A DNA stretch of 54,966 bases, taken from the NCBI GenBank assembly GCA_019307815.1, contig JAFDIV010000026.1, forward strand, positions 1 to 54,966, written 5' to 3'. The notes beneath the pieces were generated by a model. That model was not told the DNA's origin. It was given only the letters and a program-made list of their open reading frames with translations, and searched no databases. This DNA is from Deltaproteobacteria bacterium. Lineage in GTDB: Bacteria; Desulfobacterota; DSM-4660; Desulfatiglandales; Desulfatiglandaceae. A program made the translations under genes and the position numbers. How positions within the stretch are numbered: position 1 is the stretch's first letter; the number at the start of each line of letters is the position of its first letter. Of this stretch, positions 17,309 through 26,026 are shown one piece after another.

Positions 17309-18619
17309 CTATTTTTTCTTGAACAAGATCCTTATGGGTGTTGATTCAAGCCCAAGACAGGAACGAAACTGGTTCAAGAGATATCTCTCGTAGGAAAAAT
17401 GAATCCAGTCCGGCCGATTCACAAATACCATGAAGCTGGGAGGGCATGTCCCTATTTGGGTGGCGTAGGAAATCTTTGGCCTATTTCGGCCCACACTGGG
17501 GGGAAGGTGTTTGGCCAGGATTTCCTTTAATGCCTTGTTGAGGGTAGAAGTCTTAACCTTGGAGCAGAAGTGATCATATACCATGTTGATACGATCAAAA
17601 AGTTTCATTACACCTTCCCCTGTCAGTGCTGAGACGCGGATTTTCGGGGCAAAACTGAGGAAGGTGAGGTGACGGTCAATACTGTCTTCAAGGGCCTTTT
17701 TTTGGCTGGCTCGACCCTTGACCAGGTCCCATTTGTTAATGACGAGCACCACGGCCTTACCCCGCTCCAAGGCATAGCCACATATGCGGGCGTCCTGATC
17801 AGAAACACCCTCATTGGCATCAATCAGTACACACGCCACATGGCAGCGCTGGAGGCTTTTGAGGGCCTTGATGACCGAGAATTTTTCAAGCTTTTCTTTG
17901 ACCCTGCCTTTTCTTCGAATACCGGCCGTATCAATAAACAGGTATGATCTTCCTTGCCACTCAAACGGGGTATCAACCGCATCCCTGGTGGTGCCAGGGC
18001 TGTCGCTCACCACAAGCCGCTCGGTCCCCAATATTCGATTAATAAGAGAGGATTTTCCCACGTTCGGCTTGCCCACAATGGCCACCTTGATGGCCTCTTC
18101 CTTTACCTGTTGTCCGGTGGGTGGGATTGGGAGGTCTTGCAGGATCTGGCTGATGAGTGCTTTCACTCCATAGCCATGGGCAGCAGAGATGGAAAACAGG
18201 GGATCAAAGCCAAACTTATAGAACTCCGCCGAGAGGTTTTCAAGCTCGGGTCCATCAATTTTGTTTACAGCAAGGTAGACCTTTTTCTCAAAGGGCCTGA
18301 GCATATTGGCTATTTCTTCATCTGTAGGCATGATGCCTTGTCGGCCGTCTACCACAAAGATGATCCTGTCAGCCTCTTCTATGGCCAACTTGATCTGGTC
18401 CTGGATCTTTTGGGTTAGGGGGTCTTGAGAAAAGGCCTCGAATCCTCCCGTATCTATAAGCGTGAAGGTGGCCTCGCCATGGCGAACGTATGCATAGAGG
18501 CGGTCGCGGGTAACTCCTGGACGGTCATCCACCAAGGCGTCCCTTGAGCGACTGAGGCGGTTAAAGAGGGTGGATTTCCCAACATTAGATCGACCCACGA
18601 TGGCAATAACGGGTTCCAT
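17309..18619 (-). CDS. der: Ribosome-associated GTPase Der (EngA)
   Basis: 436 aa from the ATG at 18619, giving the standard start MEPVIAIVGRSNVGKST; the frame extends to 18703 but those residues are not family-like. Two tandem G domains are visible: G1 GRSNVGKST with RDALVDDRPGVTRDR, DTGGF and NKID, then G1 GKPNVGKSS with TPGTTRDAVD, DTAGIRRKG and NKWD. A KH-like C-terminal domain ends with the conserved NRPDWIHFSYERYLLNQFR region. Der is an essential 50S-assembly factor. Intact and normal length. Confidence 0.97.
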   Translation of the reverse strand: MEPVIAIVGRSNVGKSTLFNRLSRSRDALVDDRPGVTRDRLYAYVRHGEATFTLIDTGGFEAFSQDPLTQKIQDQIKLAIEEADRIIFVVDGRQGIMPTDEEIANMLRPFEKKVYLAVNKIDGPELENLSAEFYKFGFDPLFSISAAHGYGVKALISQILQDLPIPPTGQQVKEEAIKVAIVGKPNVGKSSLINRILGTERLVVSDSPGTTRDAVDTPFEWQGRSYLFIDTAGIRRKGRVKEKLEKFSVIKALKSLQRCHVACVLIDANEGVSDQDARICGYALERGKAVVLVINKWDLVKGRASQKKALEDSIDRHLTFLSFAPKIRVSALTGEGVMKLFDRINMVYDHFCSKVKTSTLNKALKEILAKHLPPSVGRNRPKISYATQIGTCPPSFMVFVNRPDWIHFSYERYLLNQFRSCLGLESTPIRILFKKK

Positions 18620-18780
18620 TGTCTCAGACCTATGTCTTACTATTTGCTCCATGTACCGCGGCCCCGGGGAAACCTGACTAGTTTCCATCCATCCTGCCAT
18701 CATAACCAGACTGGCTGAAGCTGTGAACCTAATCTGTTGTTATTTTGCTGTCTTTGCCAAAGGCTGAAGGCTGAGTGCAC

Positions 18781-18809
18781 CTATCCAAAAATAACGATTT
18801 TTTGGATAG
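18781..18809. repeat. Inverted repeat CTATCCAAAAA / TTTTTGGATAG
   Basis: A perfect 11-bp inverted repeat with a 7-nt loop. It lies right after the stop of the response-regulator gene (minus strand) and could form a transcript hairpin there, but no T run follows. Similar elements occur at 11481, 24331 and 52497, so it is a dispersed repeat rather than a dedicated terminator. Confidence 0.6.
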
Positions 18810-18812
18810 GCA

Positions 18813-19187
18813 CTAACTATAGTATAGGTTGTCCCTTATGATGCGACTCAGCTCTTCTAATCTTAGGGGTTTTTGGAGAAGGGTCAAGGCGATTCCTTCT
18901 TGGATGGTCTTCTTTGCCCTGGAGTCGCTTGCATTTCCAGTAAGAACCAAAATACGGGCGGAAGGGTCAAAGGCCTTGATTTGAAGGGAGGACTCATAGC
19001 CATCCATGATGGGCATGTTTATATCCATGATCACCAGATCGGGGATGAACTTCTTGTACTTTTCAACGCCCTCTGCCCCGTTGAAGGCCTGGTCCACCAC
19101 GTATGTCCCCTCCATTTCTAAAGCCTCAAGCATTAGGTCAGACAGGGGACGTTCATCATCAACGATCAGGATCTTCTTTTTATTCAT
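18813..19187 (-). CDS. CheY-like single-domain response regulator
   Basis: 124 aa, one receiver domain and no output domain. The acidic pocket is in ILIVDDERPL, the phospho-acceptor Asp in VIMDINMPIMDG, the conserved Thr in LVLTGNAS, and the Lys in LLQKPLR (followed by a family-typical LEEL). It would act by protein contact, as CheY or Spo0F do. No histidine kinase is adjacent. Confidence 0.92.
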   Translation of the reverse strand: MNKKKILIVDDERPLSDLMLEALEMEGTYVVDQAFNGAEGVEKYKKFIPDLVIMDINMPIMDGYESSLQIKAFDPSARILVLTGNASDSRAKKTIQEGIALTLLQKPLRLEELSRIIRDNLYYS

Positions 19188-19485
19188 GGCACGTGACTCC
19201 CGATGGGTCTGTCAACAGTGCTGGATACTTGACACACGATAGAGAAAATGAAACCGAGTGTCAAGAAAAAATTACAATATATTGTGTTCTGCTTGACAAA
19301 ACCTGCATATATTGTATGTTAGCCACGTCTATTGGAAAAAAGTAAAATTCCTGTTCGGGCTTGACACGTGGTGGTGATGGGGATAGTTTTTCTTCTAAAC
19401 TAATGGGTGGCTGCGCTGAATCCAGCTATTTGGTGATCTCGGCCTCCAAATGGTAAATAAATACCTTTTAAGGAACCTCTAGCAA
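19188..19485 (+). promoter_or_regulatory. pyrG upstream region: two candidate promoters and a palindrome
   Basis: TTGACA (19293-19298), 16-bp spacer, TATGTT (19315-19320). A second candidate is TTGACA (19361-19366), 17-bp spacer, TAGTTT (19384-19389). A perfect 12-bp palindrome ACAATATATTGT lies at 19274-19285, just before the first -35. CTTGACAC (19228-19235) is also repeated inverted as GTGTCAAG (19258-19265). A regulator-binding site is possible; none of this can be proven from sequence. Confidence 0.5.
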
Positions 19486-21066
19486 ATGCCTACAAAATAT
19501 ATCATAGTTACAGGCGGGGTCTTATCCGGCTTAGGCAAGGGCATAGCGGTTGCTTCCATAGGCCATCTTCTTTCCTCACGCCTTAAGATTGTTCCCATAA
19601 AATGTGATGGCTATCTTAATGTGGATCCGGGCACCATGAACCCCTTTGAGCACGGGGAGGTGTTTGTCCTGGATGACGGTGGCGAAGTGGATATGGATTT
19701 TGGCCACTATGAGCGTTTTCTGGGGGTTACCTGTAAGTCCAAATGGAATCTGACCATGGGCAAGGTCTTTGAGATGGTCAGACAAAAGGAGAGGCGAGGG
19801 GATTATTTGGGAAAGACAGTCCAGTACATCCCCCATGTGACGGATGTGATAAAAGGGCACATTTTTCAGGTGGTGGAGGAGGAAAAACCGGACCTGGTAT
19901 TGGTGGAAATAGGGGGCACGGTGGGGGACATAGAGAATGAGTTGTTCCTCGAGGCCATGCGCCAGATGAAAGAGGATGTGGGTAAGCAGAATATCATCTA
20001 CGTTCACCTCACATATGTGCCTATTCCGCATGGCGTCAATGAACAGAAGTCCAAACCGACCCAGCAGAGTGTGAATTTGCTGAAGCAGAGGGGTATCTTC
20101 CCGGATATTATTATAGGAAGGTGTTCGCAGTTTTTGACAAAAGAGGTTAGGGCAAAGATCTCCAATTTCTGTGATGTTCAGCCCAAGGCCGTTATAACCG
20201 GCCTGGATGTGGATGATATTTACGAAATCCCCATAATATTCGAACAGGAAGGTCTCCCTGAGATCATCCATAAGAAGCTTAATATCTATAGCCCGCCTGA
20301 TCTCAGGAAATGGAAATCCTATATCGAGAACATAAGGCACCCCACCAAGGAAATCACCGTGGCCATGTGCGGCAAGTACACGCGGCTGGAGGACTCTTAT
20401 GCGTCAATCCTTGAGGCCTTCAATCACTGCTCGGCGCATCTTCGGTGCAAGATCAATGTGAAGTGGGTGGAAACCACGGATTTGGAAAACGCTAGGGTCT
20501 TGGAAGGCGTAGATGGGATTCTCGTACCAGGAGGCTTTGGGTCAAGGGGCACAGAGGGGAAGATTGAGGCCATACAGGTGGCAAGGGAGCGAAATATTCC
20601 TTTTCTCGGGCTCTGCCTTGGCCTGCAATTGGCAGTAATCGAATTCGCCAGGAACGTCTGTGGCCTACAAGGCGCCAATTCCACAGAGATAGATCCGGAC
20701 ACGGCCTATCCAGTTATCGATATACTCCCTGAGCAGAAGCAGATCACAGACAAAGGTGGGACCATGCGCCTAGGGGCCTATACCGCGATGTTGAAGGAGG
20801 GAACCATCGTAAGATCCTTGTATGGAAGCGCCAAGGCCTCCGAAAGACATAGACACCGCTATGAGGTGAATCCAGAGTTCCACGAGATTCTTCAAGATAA
20901 CGGTATGGTTTTCTCAGGAGTTTCAAAGGATGGGCGGTTGGTGGAATTTATTGAATTGCCTGATCACAAGTTTTTTGTGGCCACACAAGCCCACCCTGAA
21001 TTGAAATCAAGGATGGAAAAGCCTGCCCCACTTTTTTATGGCTTTATTAAGGCATGTCTTGGCTAG
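19486..21066 (+). CDS. pyrG: CTP synthase (glutamine-hydrolysing), divergent subtype
   Basis: 526 aa. It makes CTP from UTP, ATP and glutamine. The synthetase domain starts TGGVLSGLGKGIAVASIG (P-loop-like) and carries NVDPGTMNPFEHGEVFV, the metal-binding Asp in VDMDFGHYERF and Glu in VEIGGTVGDIE. The amidotransferase domain has the nucleophile Cys in FLGLCLGLQLA and the His-x-Glu pair in AQAHPELKSR. The usual MKLDPYINVDPG segment is KCDGYLNVDPG here, and GKGI-AASL is GKGIAVASIG, so it belongs to a less common branch. AGGAA stands 10 nt before the ATG. The reverse-strand 254-aa frame inside it is a shadow. Confidence 0.95.
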   Translation: MPTKYIIVTGGVLSGLGKGIAVASIGHLLSSRLKIVPIKCDGYLNVDPGTMNPFEHGEVFVLDDGGEVDMDFGHYERFLGVTCKSKWNLTMGKVFEMVRQKERRGDYLGKTVQYIPHVTDVIKGHIFQVVEEEKPDLVLVEIGGTVGDIENELFLEAMRQMKEDVGKQNIIYVHLTYVPIPHGVNEQKSKPTQQSVNLLKQRGIFPDIIIGRCSQFLTKEVRAKISNFCDVQPKAVITGLDVDDIYEIPIIFEQEGLPEIIHKKLNIYSPPDLRKWKSYIENIRHPTKEITVAMCGKYTRLEDSYASILEAFNHCSAHLRCKINVKWVETTDLENARVLEGVDGILVPGGFGSRGTEGKIEAIQVARERNIPFLGLCLGLQLAVIEFARNVCGLQGANSTEIDPDTAYPVIDILPEQKQITDKGGTMRLGAYTAMLKEGTIVRSLYGSAKASERHRHRYEVNPEFHEILQDNGMVFSGVSKDGRLVEFIELPDHKFFVATQAHPELKSRMEKPAPLFYGFIKACLG

Positions 21067-21457
21067 ATTCCCGTCCGCAAAGGACATGCCAGCATCGCGT
21101 TGAAACATCCAGATCCATGAAAAACGGCCGATAATATTCTATGGAGTCTGTGATAAACGCATTTTAGTTCCTTATGAGTAAGTTTGTGTTCAAAATGCGC
21201 AGAAAATTTTTCATTGTTATCGTATTCAATGCCAAATTCCAAAATCCAAGTGTCAAATCAATGTCAAGTATCAAATGACCAAATTGACGAGAAGTTCGCA
21301 CCGCTCTGAATTGCTCTGTCGCTCTTATCGCAGAAGGCAGGTGATCGGGATACGTTTTGTCACTGAGGCATTTGGATTTCACTTGACATTTACCTGCAAG
21401 CGGCAGGTTTGAGCTTTTACATTTGTCATTTCCGGTTTATCCGGGTGAGGATAGGAA
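21067..21457. repeat. MITE-like inverted repeat of CAAATG/CATTTG motifs (copy 1) in an intergenic gap
   Basis: No gene is seen. The left half (about 21227-21290) is made of degenerate direct copies of ATGCCAAAT and TGTCAAATCA; the right half (about 21366-21432) carries the inverse, GGCATTTGG, TTGACATTT and CATTTGTCATTT. Together they could fold into a long imperfect hairpin. Two more copies are at 26119-26287 and 27931-28097. Confidence 0.65.
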
Positions 21458-21877
21458 GTGGAAAGTGAAGGAAAAAATCCGGTAATGGAAAAGCGATATC
21501 GGCTTCTCTTCATTGGGGTGGCAGGAGACGAGGGGCACTTCAGGGCGGAGCTGCAGGCCAAAGGGGTTCAAGACAGGCTCATCGATCAAATGTTTGAGCT
21601 TGCTCCAGTAATCATAAAGCAGGGCTTAAGCCTGGCACAGGCAAGGCACTACGCAGATATGCTTCGGGCAATGGGGGCCAAGATCACCATTCTGGATGAT
21701 CAAGGCGCTCCCAGGGCAAGGCAGTCCAAGGATGCTCCTTTGGTTACCCCCATGTCTGAATTTGTGCCCTGCCCACAATGCGGCCTGGTTCAACCAGAGG
21801 GGTCTGTCTGTTACCGGTGTGGTGCGGATCTTTCCTCTTGTTCTAGAAACGGGGGCCAACGTGTCGCAGGTCATTGA
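21458..21877 (+). CDS. zinc-ribbon protein with an L7/L12 C-terminal-like domain
   Basis: 139 aa from a GTG (AGGATAGGAA upstream); an ATG at 21485 is the alternative. The middle part, IKQGLSLAQARHYADMLRAMGAKITI, resembles the ribosomal L7/L12 C-terminal domain pattern (LKEGLSKAEAEALKxxLExAGAKV). A zinc ribbon, CPQCGLVQPEGSVCYRCG, follows near the end. The function is unknown. The 3' end overlaps the next gene by 17 nt, so translation is probably coupled. Confidence 0.65.
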   Translation: MESEGKNPVMEKRYRLLFIGVAGDEGHFRAELQAKGVQDRLIDQMFELAPVIIKQGLSLAQARHYADMLRAMGAKITILDDQGAPRARQSKDAPLVTPMSEFVPCPQCGLVQPEGSVCYRCGADLSSCSRNGGQRVAGH

Positions 21878-22400
21878 ACTAGTGAAGGCCAGGATTAGTG
21901 TCGCAGCAAGGCGGGGATACAGGAACTGGACGAGTGCGTTTCAGGAAAAATTCAGTGTGGAGACCAGGCTTTCAGACCTTTCAGTGGAGACCCTTTCTTA
22001 TCTGGCCCAGGCCAAGGATAAGGGAACGTTTTATTTGTATGATCTGATCATGAACCTGGAGGGACTGGGATCTGGGTTTGAGTTCAATGAGTTGACAGGG
22101 CAGAAAAAAATGGCGGTCATTGATCGCTATCTATTTTTGTTGGACAGGATCCGGTTTGAGTGTATGAAAAGACTCGGCTGGCTAGAGAGTTACCCAGGGG
22201 AGGATCTGGCCCTGGTGGAGATGATCGTCAGGTTTGAGGAGATAGCCCCCGCGCTTCACGCACGCATCCCTGTACTCAGCAAAGATCACCCCGCCTATGA
22301 GGCCTATGCCTCGTTAAACAGTTTTGACCAAGAAACGTTTGTCCGGAAACTGATCCCAAAGGCCCTGAGAAGGATTCAGGATTACTCTACTACCAGGTAG
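21861..22400 (+). CDS. protein of unknown function (179 aa), helical
   Basis: The GTG at 21861 is chosen because GGGGG lies just before it and because the upstream part of the frame (from 21696) runs over the zinc-ribbon gene. The product is largely alpha-helical, with acidic and basic faces and a Leu/Glu-rich middle (SVETLSYLAQAKDKGTFYLY). No known domain is recognised. It overlaps the zinc-ribbon gene upstream and, by 19 nt, the convergent gene downstream. Confidence 0.7.
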   Translation: MSQVIELVKARISVAARRGYRNWTSAFQEKFSVETRLSDLSVETLSYLAQAKDKGTFYLYDLIMNLEGLGSGFEFNELTGQKKMAVIDRYLFLLDRIRFECMKRLGWLESYPGEDLALVEMIVRFEEIAPALHARIPVLSKDHPAYEAYASLNSFDQETFVRKLIPKALRRIQDYSTTR

Positions 22401-22639
22401 ACCTTATCGTTTGGCCTGACCCGTTCACTGACCTTCAGGCCCACAAGGTCACCCACCTTGGCCTCTTCCACAGGTTGGTTGTCAATTTCCATACTGACCA
22501 CTTCTTCGGTGAAGTCTGTGGTATGGCCCTTGAAGTGAAGCGTGTCCCCTTTTTTGATTGTGCCGTTTGTTACTTCGATGGCTGCGACACTGGGTTTTGC
22601 GAAAAATTTGACGATTACTCCCACTTGTTCTTCAGGCAT
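22382..22639 (-). CDS. EF-Tu domain-2-like small protein (translation elongation factor-like)
   Basis: 85 aa, a single beta-barrel like domain 2 of translational GTPases: VGVIVKFFAKPSVAAIEVTNGTIKKGDTLHFKGHT, EEVVSMEIDNQPVEEAKVGDLVGLKV and a final VRPNDKVYLV. No GTPase domain is present. Such stand-alone proteins occur in deltaproteobacteria and archaea, with no known role. A well-formed promoter lies upstream at 22727-22755. Confidence 0.85.
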   Translation of the reverse strand: MPEEQVGVIVKFFAKPSVAAIEVTNGTIKKGDTLHFKGHTTDFTEEVVSMEIDNQPVEEAKVGDLVGLKVSERVRPNDKVYLVVE

Positions 22640-22726
22640 GGCAAAACCTCCAAGTCAAACGGTGAACACATATACACGCTGGAGTCCAAAAACGGGCAGG
22701 AACTTAAAAGATCTTGATATTACGAC

Positions 22727-22755
22727 TATATATTCCTCGTGGGTGTCATTGTCAA
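22727..22755 (-). promoter_or_regulatory. sigma70-type promoter for the EF-Tu-domain-2-like gene
   Basis: On the minus strand TTGACA (22750-22755), exactly 17 bp, TATATA (22727-22732), about 88 nt before the ATG. Close to the consensus. Confidence 0.65.
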
Positions 22756-22829
22756 GGAATAGTGTTGAAGGGAGTGGTTGATATTGGTTATTATACTTCG
22801 GTACACCCTAGAAAGGATAGGTCAAGGAT

Positions 22830-23588
22830 TTGGAAGCGTATAAGCAGGAATTTGCACTTACATTGGCCGAGACCGGGGCCCTCTTTTTTGACGATAATTT
22901 GGTCTTAAAGGACGGAAGGCCTACCCCTTATTTTGTGAATATGGCCATGTTTAAGACTGGAAGCCTTGCCCTGAAGCTGGGTTCTTTTTATGCGGGCATG
23001 ATGATGGATCGAGGATTGGCGGATCAGACCGATATCATCCTGGGGCCTTCGTACAAGGGGAGCTCGATTGCCTTGGCCACGGCCATATCCCTGTGGAGGG
23101 ACCATGGGTACGATGTCTTGTTTGACTATGACCGTAAGGAGGCCAAGACTCATGGGGAGGCCACGGCCAGGAAAAGTCTGTTGGTAAACCGGACGCTGTT
23201 TGACGGGTGCAGGATATTTATCGTGGATGACGTGGCCACTTCCATGGGAACAAAGTACGATCTTTTGGCAAAGATCGCGGATGAGGCAAAACAACTTTCA
23301 ATATCCTATCAACTCGTTGGAATTGGTATTGGGGTGGACAGGGAGCAGACAACTGCCGTCTATGACGAAAAGGGAGAGGTGGTCTTGGGCAAGAAAGGCG
23401 TTAATGCCATACAAGACTTTGTCTCAGAGACGGGGGTAAAGGTCTTTCCAGTGGCAGGCATTCGGGAGTTGGTCGAATTTTTATACACAGAGGCTGTTCC
23501 AGTAATGATTAGGGGCAAGAGATCGCCTATTGACCCTAAAACCAAACAGCAATTCGATACTTATTTGAGCACCTATGGTGTGGAATAG
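22830..23588 (+). CDS. pyrE: Orotate phosphoribosyltransferase family protein
   Basis: 252 aa from a TTG start (AAGGAT just upstream). The PRPP-binding signature is clear (RIFIVDDVATSMGTK, about 130-144), as are the GPSYKGSSIA loop and the DYDRKEAKTHGE catalytic region with its Lys. It adds orotate to PRPP to give OMP. It is longer than most PyrE (about 210 aa), with a C-terminal extension after FPVAGIRELVEFLY. With pyrG about 1.8 kb away, two pyrimidine genes are near each other but not in one transcript. Confidence 0.9.
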   Translation: MEAYKQEFALTLAETGALFFDDNLVLKDGRPTPYFVNMAMFKTGSLALKLGSFYAGMMMDRGLADQTDIILGPSYKGSSIALATAISLWRDHGYDVLFDYDRKEAKTHGEATARKSLLVNRTLFDGCRIFIVDDVATSMGTKYDLLAKIADEAKQLSISYQLVGIGIGVDREQTTAVYDEKGEVVLGKKGVNAIQDFVSETGVKVFPVAGIRELVEFLYTEAVPVMIRGKRSPIDPKTKQQFDTYLSTYGVE

Positions 23589-23626
23589 GAAAGTGGCCTA
23601 AGGCCTTTTTTCTGGAGACTTCTATT

Positions 23627-24241
23627 ATGGACTATCAAGAGGAGTTGGCCAGCAGTATCAGAAGTATCCTAAACGGACGGAAGCCCAAATTGATCCCGGA
23701 TATAACAGGTACTTACAGCCACGCAGGGGTGCTTATACCATTACTCATAGAAGAAGACACGTGCAAGGTCCTTTTTACAAAGAGGACCGATAAGGTGGAG
23801 CATCACAAGGGGCAGATTTCCTTCCCAGGGGGAAAGGTGGACCCAGAAGATAAATCCTTGGCTGACACTGTGCTCAGAGAGGCAGAAGAAGAGATTGGCC
23901 TAAGCAGAGAGGCCGTAGAGCTCCTGGGAAGGATTGACGATACACTTACTGTGGTGTCTAATTTTATTGTTCACCCCCTGGTCGGACTTGTCCCTGCTGA
24001 TTATAACTTTACGTTAAACCCCTTTGAGGTGGACAGCCTCCTTATTGTCCCTTTGAGACTTTTTTTTGAGAAGGATGGGAAGTGGGAGACCTCCTGGTCC
24101 TATACATTTGAGGGGGTTCACTACCAGAGCCCGGCATGGCGGTATAAAGGAGAGGTGATCTGGGGGGCCACTGCCAGGATTATGAGGAATTTTGTAGAGC
24201 TTTTTGATGGCAAATTGCCCTTGCAGCCCCTAGAGAAATAG
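23627..24241 (+). CDS. Nudix hydrolase (CoA pyrophosphatase-like)
   Basis: 204 aa. The Nudix box runs GGKVDPEDKSLADTVLREAE plus EEIGL (about 67-91), preceded by SHAGVLIPLL and VLFTKRTDKVEHHKGQISFPGG, which matches the NudL/YeaB type of CoA diphosphatase. The C-terminal part has VHPLVGLVP and W-G-A-T-A-R-I. GGAGA lies 8 nt before the ATG. It begins 38 nt after pyrE and probably shares its transcript. A short GGCC-TAA-GGCC plus six T between them is too weak to call a terminator. Confidence 0.9.
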   Translation: MDYQEELASSIRSILNGRKPKLIPDITGTYSHAGVLIPLLIEEDTCKVLFTKRTDKVEHHKGQISFPGGKVDPEDKSLADTVLREAEEEIGLSREAVELLGRIDDTLTVVSNFIVHPLVGLVPADYNFTLNPFEVDSLLIVPLRLFFEKDGKWETSWSYTFEGVHYQSPAWRYKGEVIWGATARIMRNFVELFDGKLPLQPLEK

Positions 24242-24330
24242 ATTATTATACAAAGTCATCAGAAATCAGCAATTAGCGGTCAGCTTGGTTATTTGAATCC
24301 CCTAAGTTTTTGCTGATAGGTGAATGCTTC

Positions 24331-24358
24331 TGTCCAAAAACTGTAGTGTTTGGATAGA
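24331..24358. repeat. Dispersed TGTCCAAAAA ... TTTGGATAG element
   Basis: TGTCCAAAAACTG and TAGTGTTTGGATAG form an imperfect inverted repeat 9 nt before the tRNA-Pro gene. Related copies are at 11481, 18781 and 52497. Confidence 0.5.
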
Positions 24359-24366
24359 AAGGGGGT

Positions 24367-24443
24367 CGGGACGTGGCTCAGTCTGGTAGAGCACCGCGTT
24401 CGGGACGCGGGAGTCGCTGGTTCAAATCCAGTCGTCCCGACCA
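24367..24443 (+). tRNA. tRNA-Pro (CGG)
   Basis: 77-nt cloverleaf: acceptor CGGGACG pairs with CGTCCCG, discriminator A, encoded CCA. The anticodon stem CCGCG/CGCGG flanks the loop TTCGGGA, giving CGG (reads CCG). The convergent oxidoreductase gene ends 2 nt after it. Confidence 0.95.
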
Positions 24444-24444
24444 T

Positions 24445-25479
24445 TCACACCTTCAACACCAACTTCCCAACAGTTTTCCCCGATTCCATATCCTTATGCG
24501 CCTTGGCCACTTCCTCGAAAGGATAGGCCGTAATAGGCATGGCTGGCAGAAGCCCTTTGGCTTCCCATCGTAGCAAGTTGCCCATAATTTCCCGAAACAG
24601 AGAGACCTCTTCAAAAAGATAAATCAGATTGAATCCAGAAACGGTTTTATTACTGGCAGTGAGGTCAAATGGGCTAAACTTGGGCGTTTTCACGTAGTAC
24701 CATAGAAGTTTGGGTATGTTTTTCTTGCCAGAGTGGGAGAACATGGAGGCAAACCCATAGACCAGGAGGCGTCCTGTGGGCCTTAGATGTTCATAGGACC
24801 CCATTAGGGTGGATGCACCATTGGCATCCAGCACTACATCATAGCCTTGGGGGCTTATCTCTTCAGCCCTTTTCCACAGGTCTTCGGTTGATTTGTCTAT
24901 TACATAATCTGCCCCGGCCTTTTTTGCCGCCTCTACCTTTTCGGTTGAGCCCACAACTCCTACTGTGAAGTTGCCATTCAGCCTTAGCAAGTGAATAGCT
25001 GCCGTGCCCACGCCTCCTGCGGCCGAATGAACGAGCACCTTGTCAGAAGGCTTCAGATGGGCCACATGGTGGAGGGCATAGTAGGCGGTCAGATAGACCA
25101 CGGGAAAGGTGGCTCCCCTTTCAAACGTCCACCCTTGTGGCAAAGGCCATAGGTGCTCGGGCGGACAATTGATGGCCGTAGTATAACCCCCAAAGCGGCA
25201 CACCCCAAAGACCTTTTGGCCTATCTCAAGGGCCTTTGTCTTGTCACCGGTTTTTTTGACAATGCCCGAGAACTCCAGGCCAGGCGTGAGGGGATAAAGG
25301 CCCTTGGCAGCTCCATAAAGGCCCAGGCGTACAGCAATATCAGCAAAGTTAATACCGCAGGCCTTTACTTCTACTTGTACTTCGCCAGGACCGGGGGTTT
25401 CAAGTAAGCCTTCCTCAACAGAGAGGGCCTGGTGTGCCCCGGGCCTCTTTACAATTATTTGTTTTCGAGAAATAGGCAT
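24445..25479 (-). CDS. Zinc-independent MDR-family quinone oxidoreductase (VAT-1-like)
   Basis: 344 aa. The N-terminal GroES-like part has the GPGEVQVEVKACGINFADI and YPLTPGLEFSGIV pattern, lacking the catalytic zinc Cys of alcohol dehydrogenases. The Rossmann part carries VLVHSAAGGVGTAAIHLL (NADP-binding), and VGSTEKVEAAKKAGADYVID. The C-terminal LRPTGRLLVYGFASM and LIYLFEE segments are typical of the VAT-1/quinone-reductase branch of medium-chain dehydrogenases. Substrate unknown. The start ATG (25479) follows a GTG; there is no clear ribosome site. Confidence 0.9.
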   Translation of the reverse strand: MPISRKQIIVKRPGAHQALSVEEGLLETPGPGEVQVEVKACGINFADIAVRLGLYGAAKGLYPLTPGLEFSGIVKKTGDKTKALEIGQKVFGVCRFGGYTTAINCPPEHLWPLPQGWTFERGATFPVVYLTAYYALHHVAHLKPSDKVLVHSAAGGVGTAAIHLLRLNGNFTVGVVGSTEKVEAAKKAGADYVIDKSTEDLWKRAEEISPQGYDVVLDANGASTLMGSYEHLRPTGRLLVYGFASMFSHSGKKNIPKLLWYYVKTPKFSPFDLTASNKTVSGFNLIYLFEEVSLFREIMGNLLRWEAKGLLPAMPITAYPFEEVAKAHKDMESGKTVGKLVLKV

Positions 25480-25508
25480 CACTTTATTGGCCGGTCAGTA
25501 GGCGGCCC

Positions 25509-25802
25509 CTATTCCATGCTCGTTAATTCGCTTATCCATTTTCTGAGGAGACCGTCCTGGATCTCATTTCCAAGATGGGGAATGTTCCCTGTGGAAAGAG
25601 CCGGAAGCAACCAGTCTAGGGATTTTCTTACATCTTCCACAGTAACTACGATACCCCTTTTTAGATAAAGCTCGTCGCGGTACTGTAGTGTGCTTTCAAC
25701 CAACAGGGCTGAAAGCCGTTTGGCAGACTCCCCTGCAGACTGATTGCGCGTCATTAACTGTTGAAAAAGCTCTTGGATACCTTTTGATTCGTTTCTATCC
25801 AA
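25509..25802 (-). CDS. protein of unknown function (97 aa)
   Basis: 97 aa from a TTG start with a good GAGGGGTGGTGAG just before it. It is helical, Gln/Glu-rich at the start and has no cysteine or signal peptide. It begins 20 nt after the Cys-rich gene on the same strand, so the two may be co-transcribed. No family is recognised. Confidence 0.6.
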   Translation of the reverse strand: MDRNESKGIQELFQQLMTRNQSAGESAKRLSALLVESTLQYRDELYLKRGIVVTVEDVRKSLDWLLPALSTGNIPHLGNEIQDGLLRKWISELTSME

Positions 25803-25822
25803 GACTCACCACCCCTCAATTC

Positions 25823-26026
25823 TTAAACCCAACCCTCTTGAACAAGACGGGCAAAGTGCTCAAAGGATCGGTCCCAGGTGGCTTCTGCATCCTTGGGGAA
25901 ACAGCATCCAGGTAGCTCCCTCATATTCAGGTGATAAGAGATGCACTCGCAACAGACTCCCTTTTTTGAACAAGGCTCATAGGTGCAATTACACCGCTCA
26001 AGATTCTTTTCCTTATTGCATTCCAT
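25823..26026 (-). CDS. small Cys-rich protein (DUF6485-like)
   Basis: 67 aa with Cys positions [17 protein letters not shown] near the start and GCCFP further on, which fits a small zinc or iron-sulfur protein of the DUF6485 type. The tail is [19 protein letters not shown] lies 10 nt before the ATG. Function unknown. Confidence 0.75.
   Translation of the reverse strand: MECNKEKNLERCNCTYEPCSKKGVCCECISYHLNMRELPGCCFPKDAEATWDRSFEHFARLVQEGWV

Noticed and set aside
19576..20340. 254-codon minus-strand frame inside pyrG
   Set aside because: Shadow of CTP synthase with no recognisable product.
23595..23610. GGCC-TAA-GGCC-T6 terminator between pyrE and the Nudix gene
   Set aside because: Only a 4-bp stem with a 3-nt loop; too weak.
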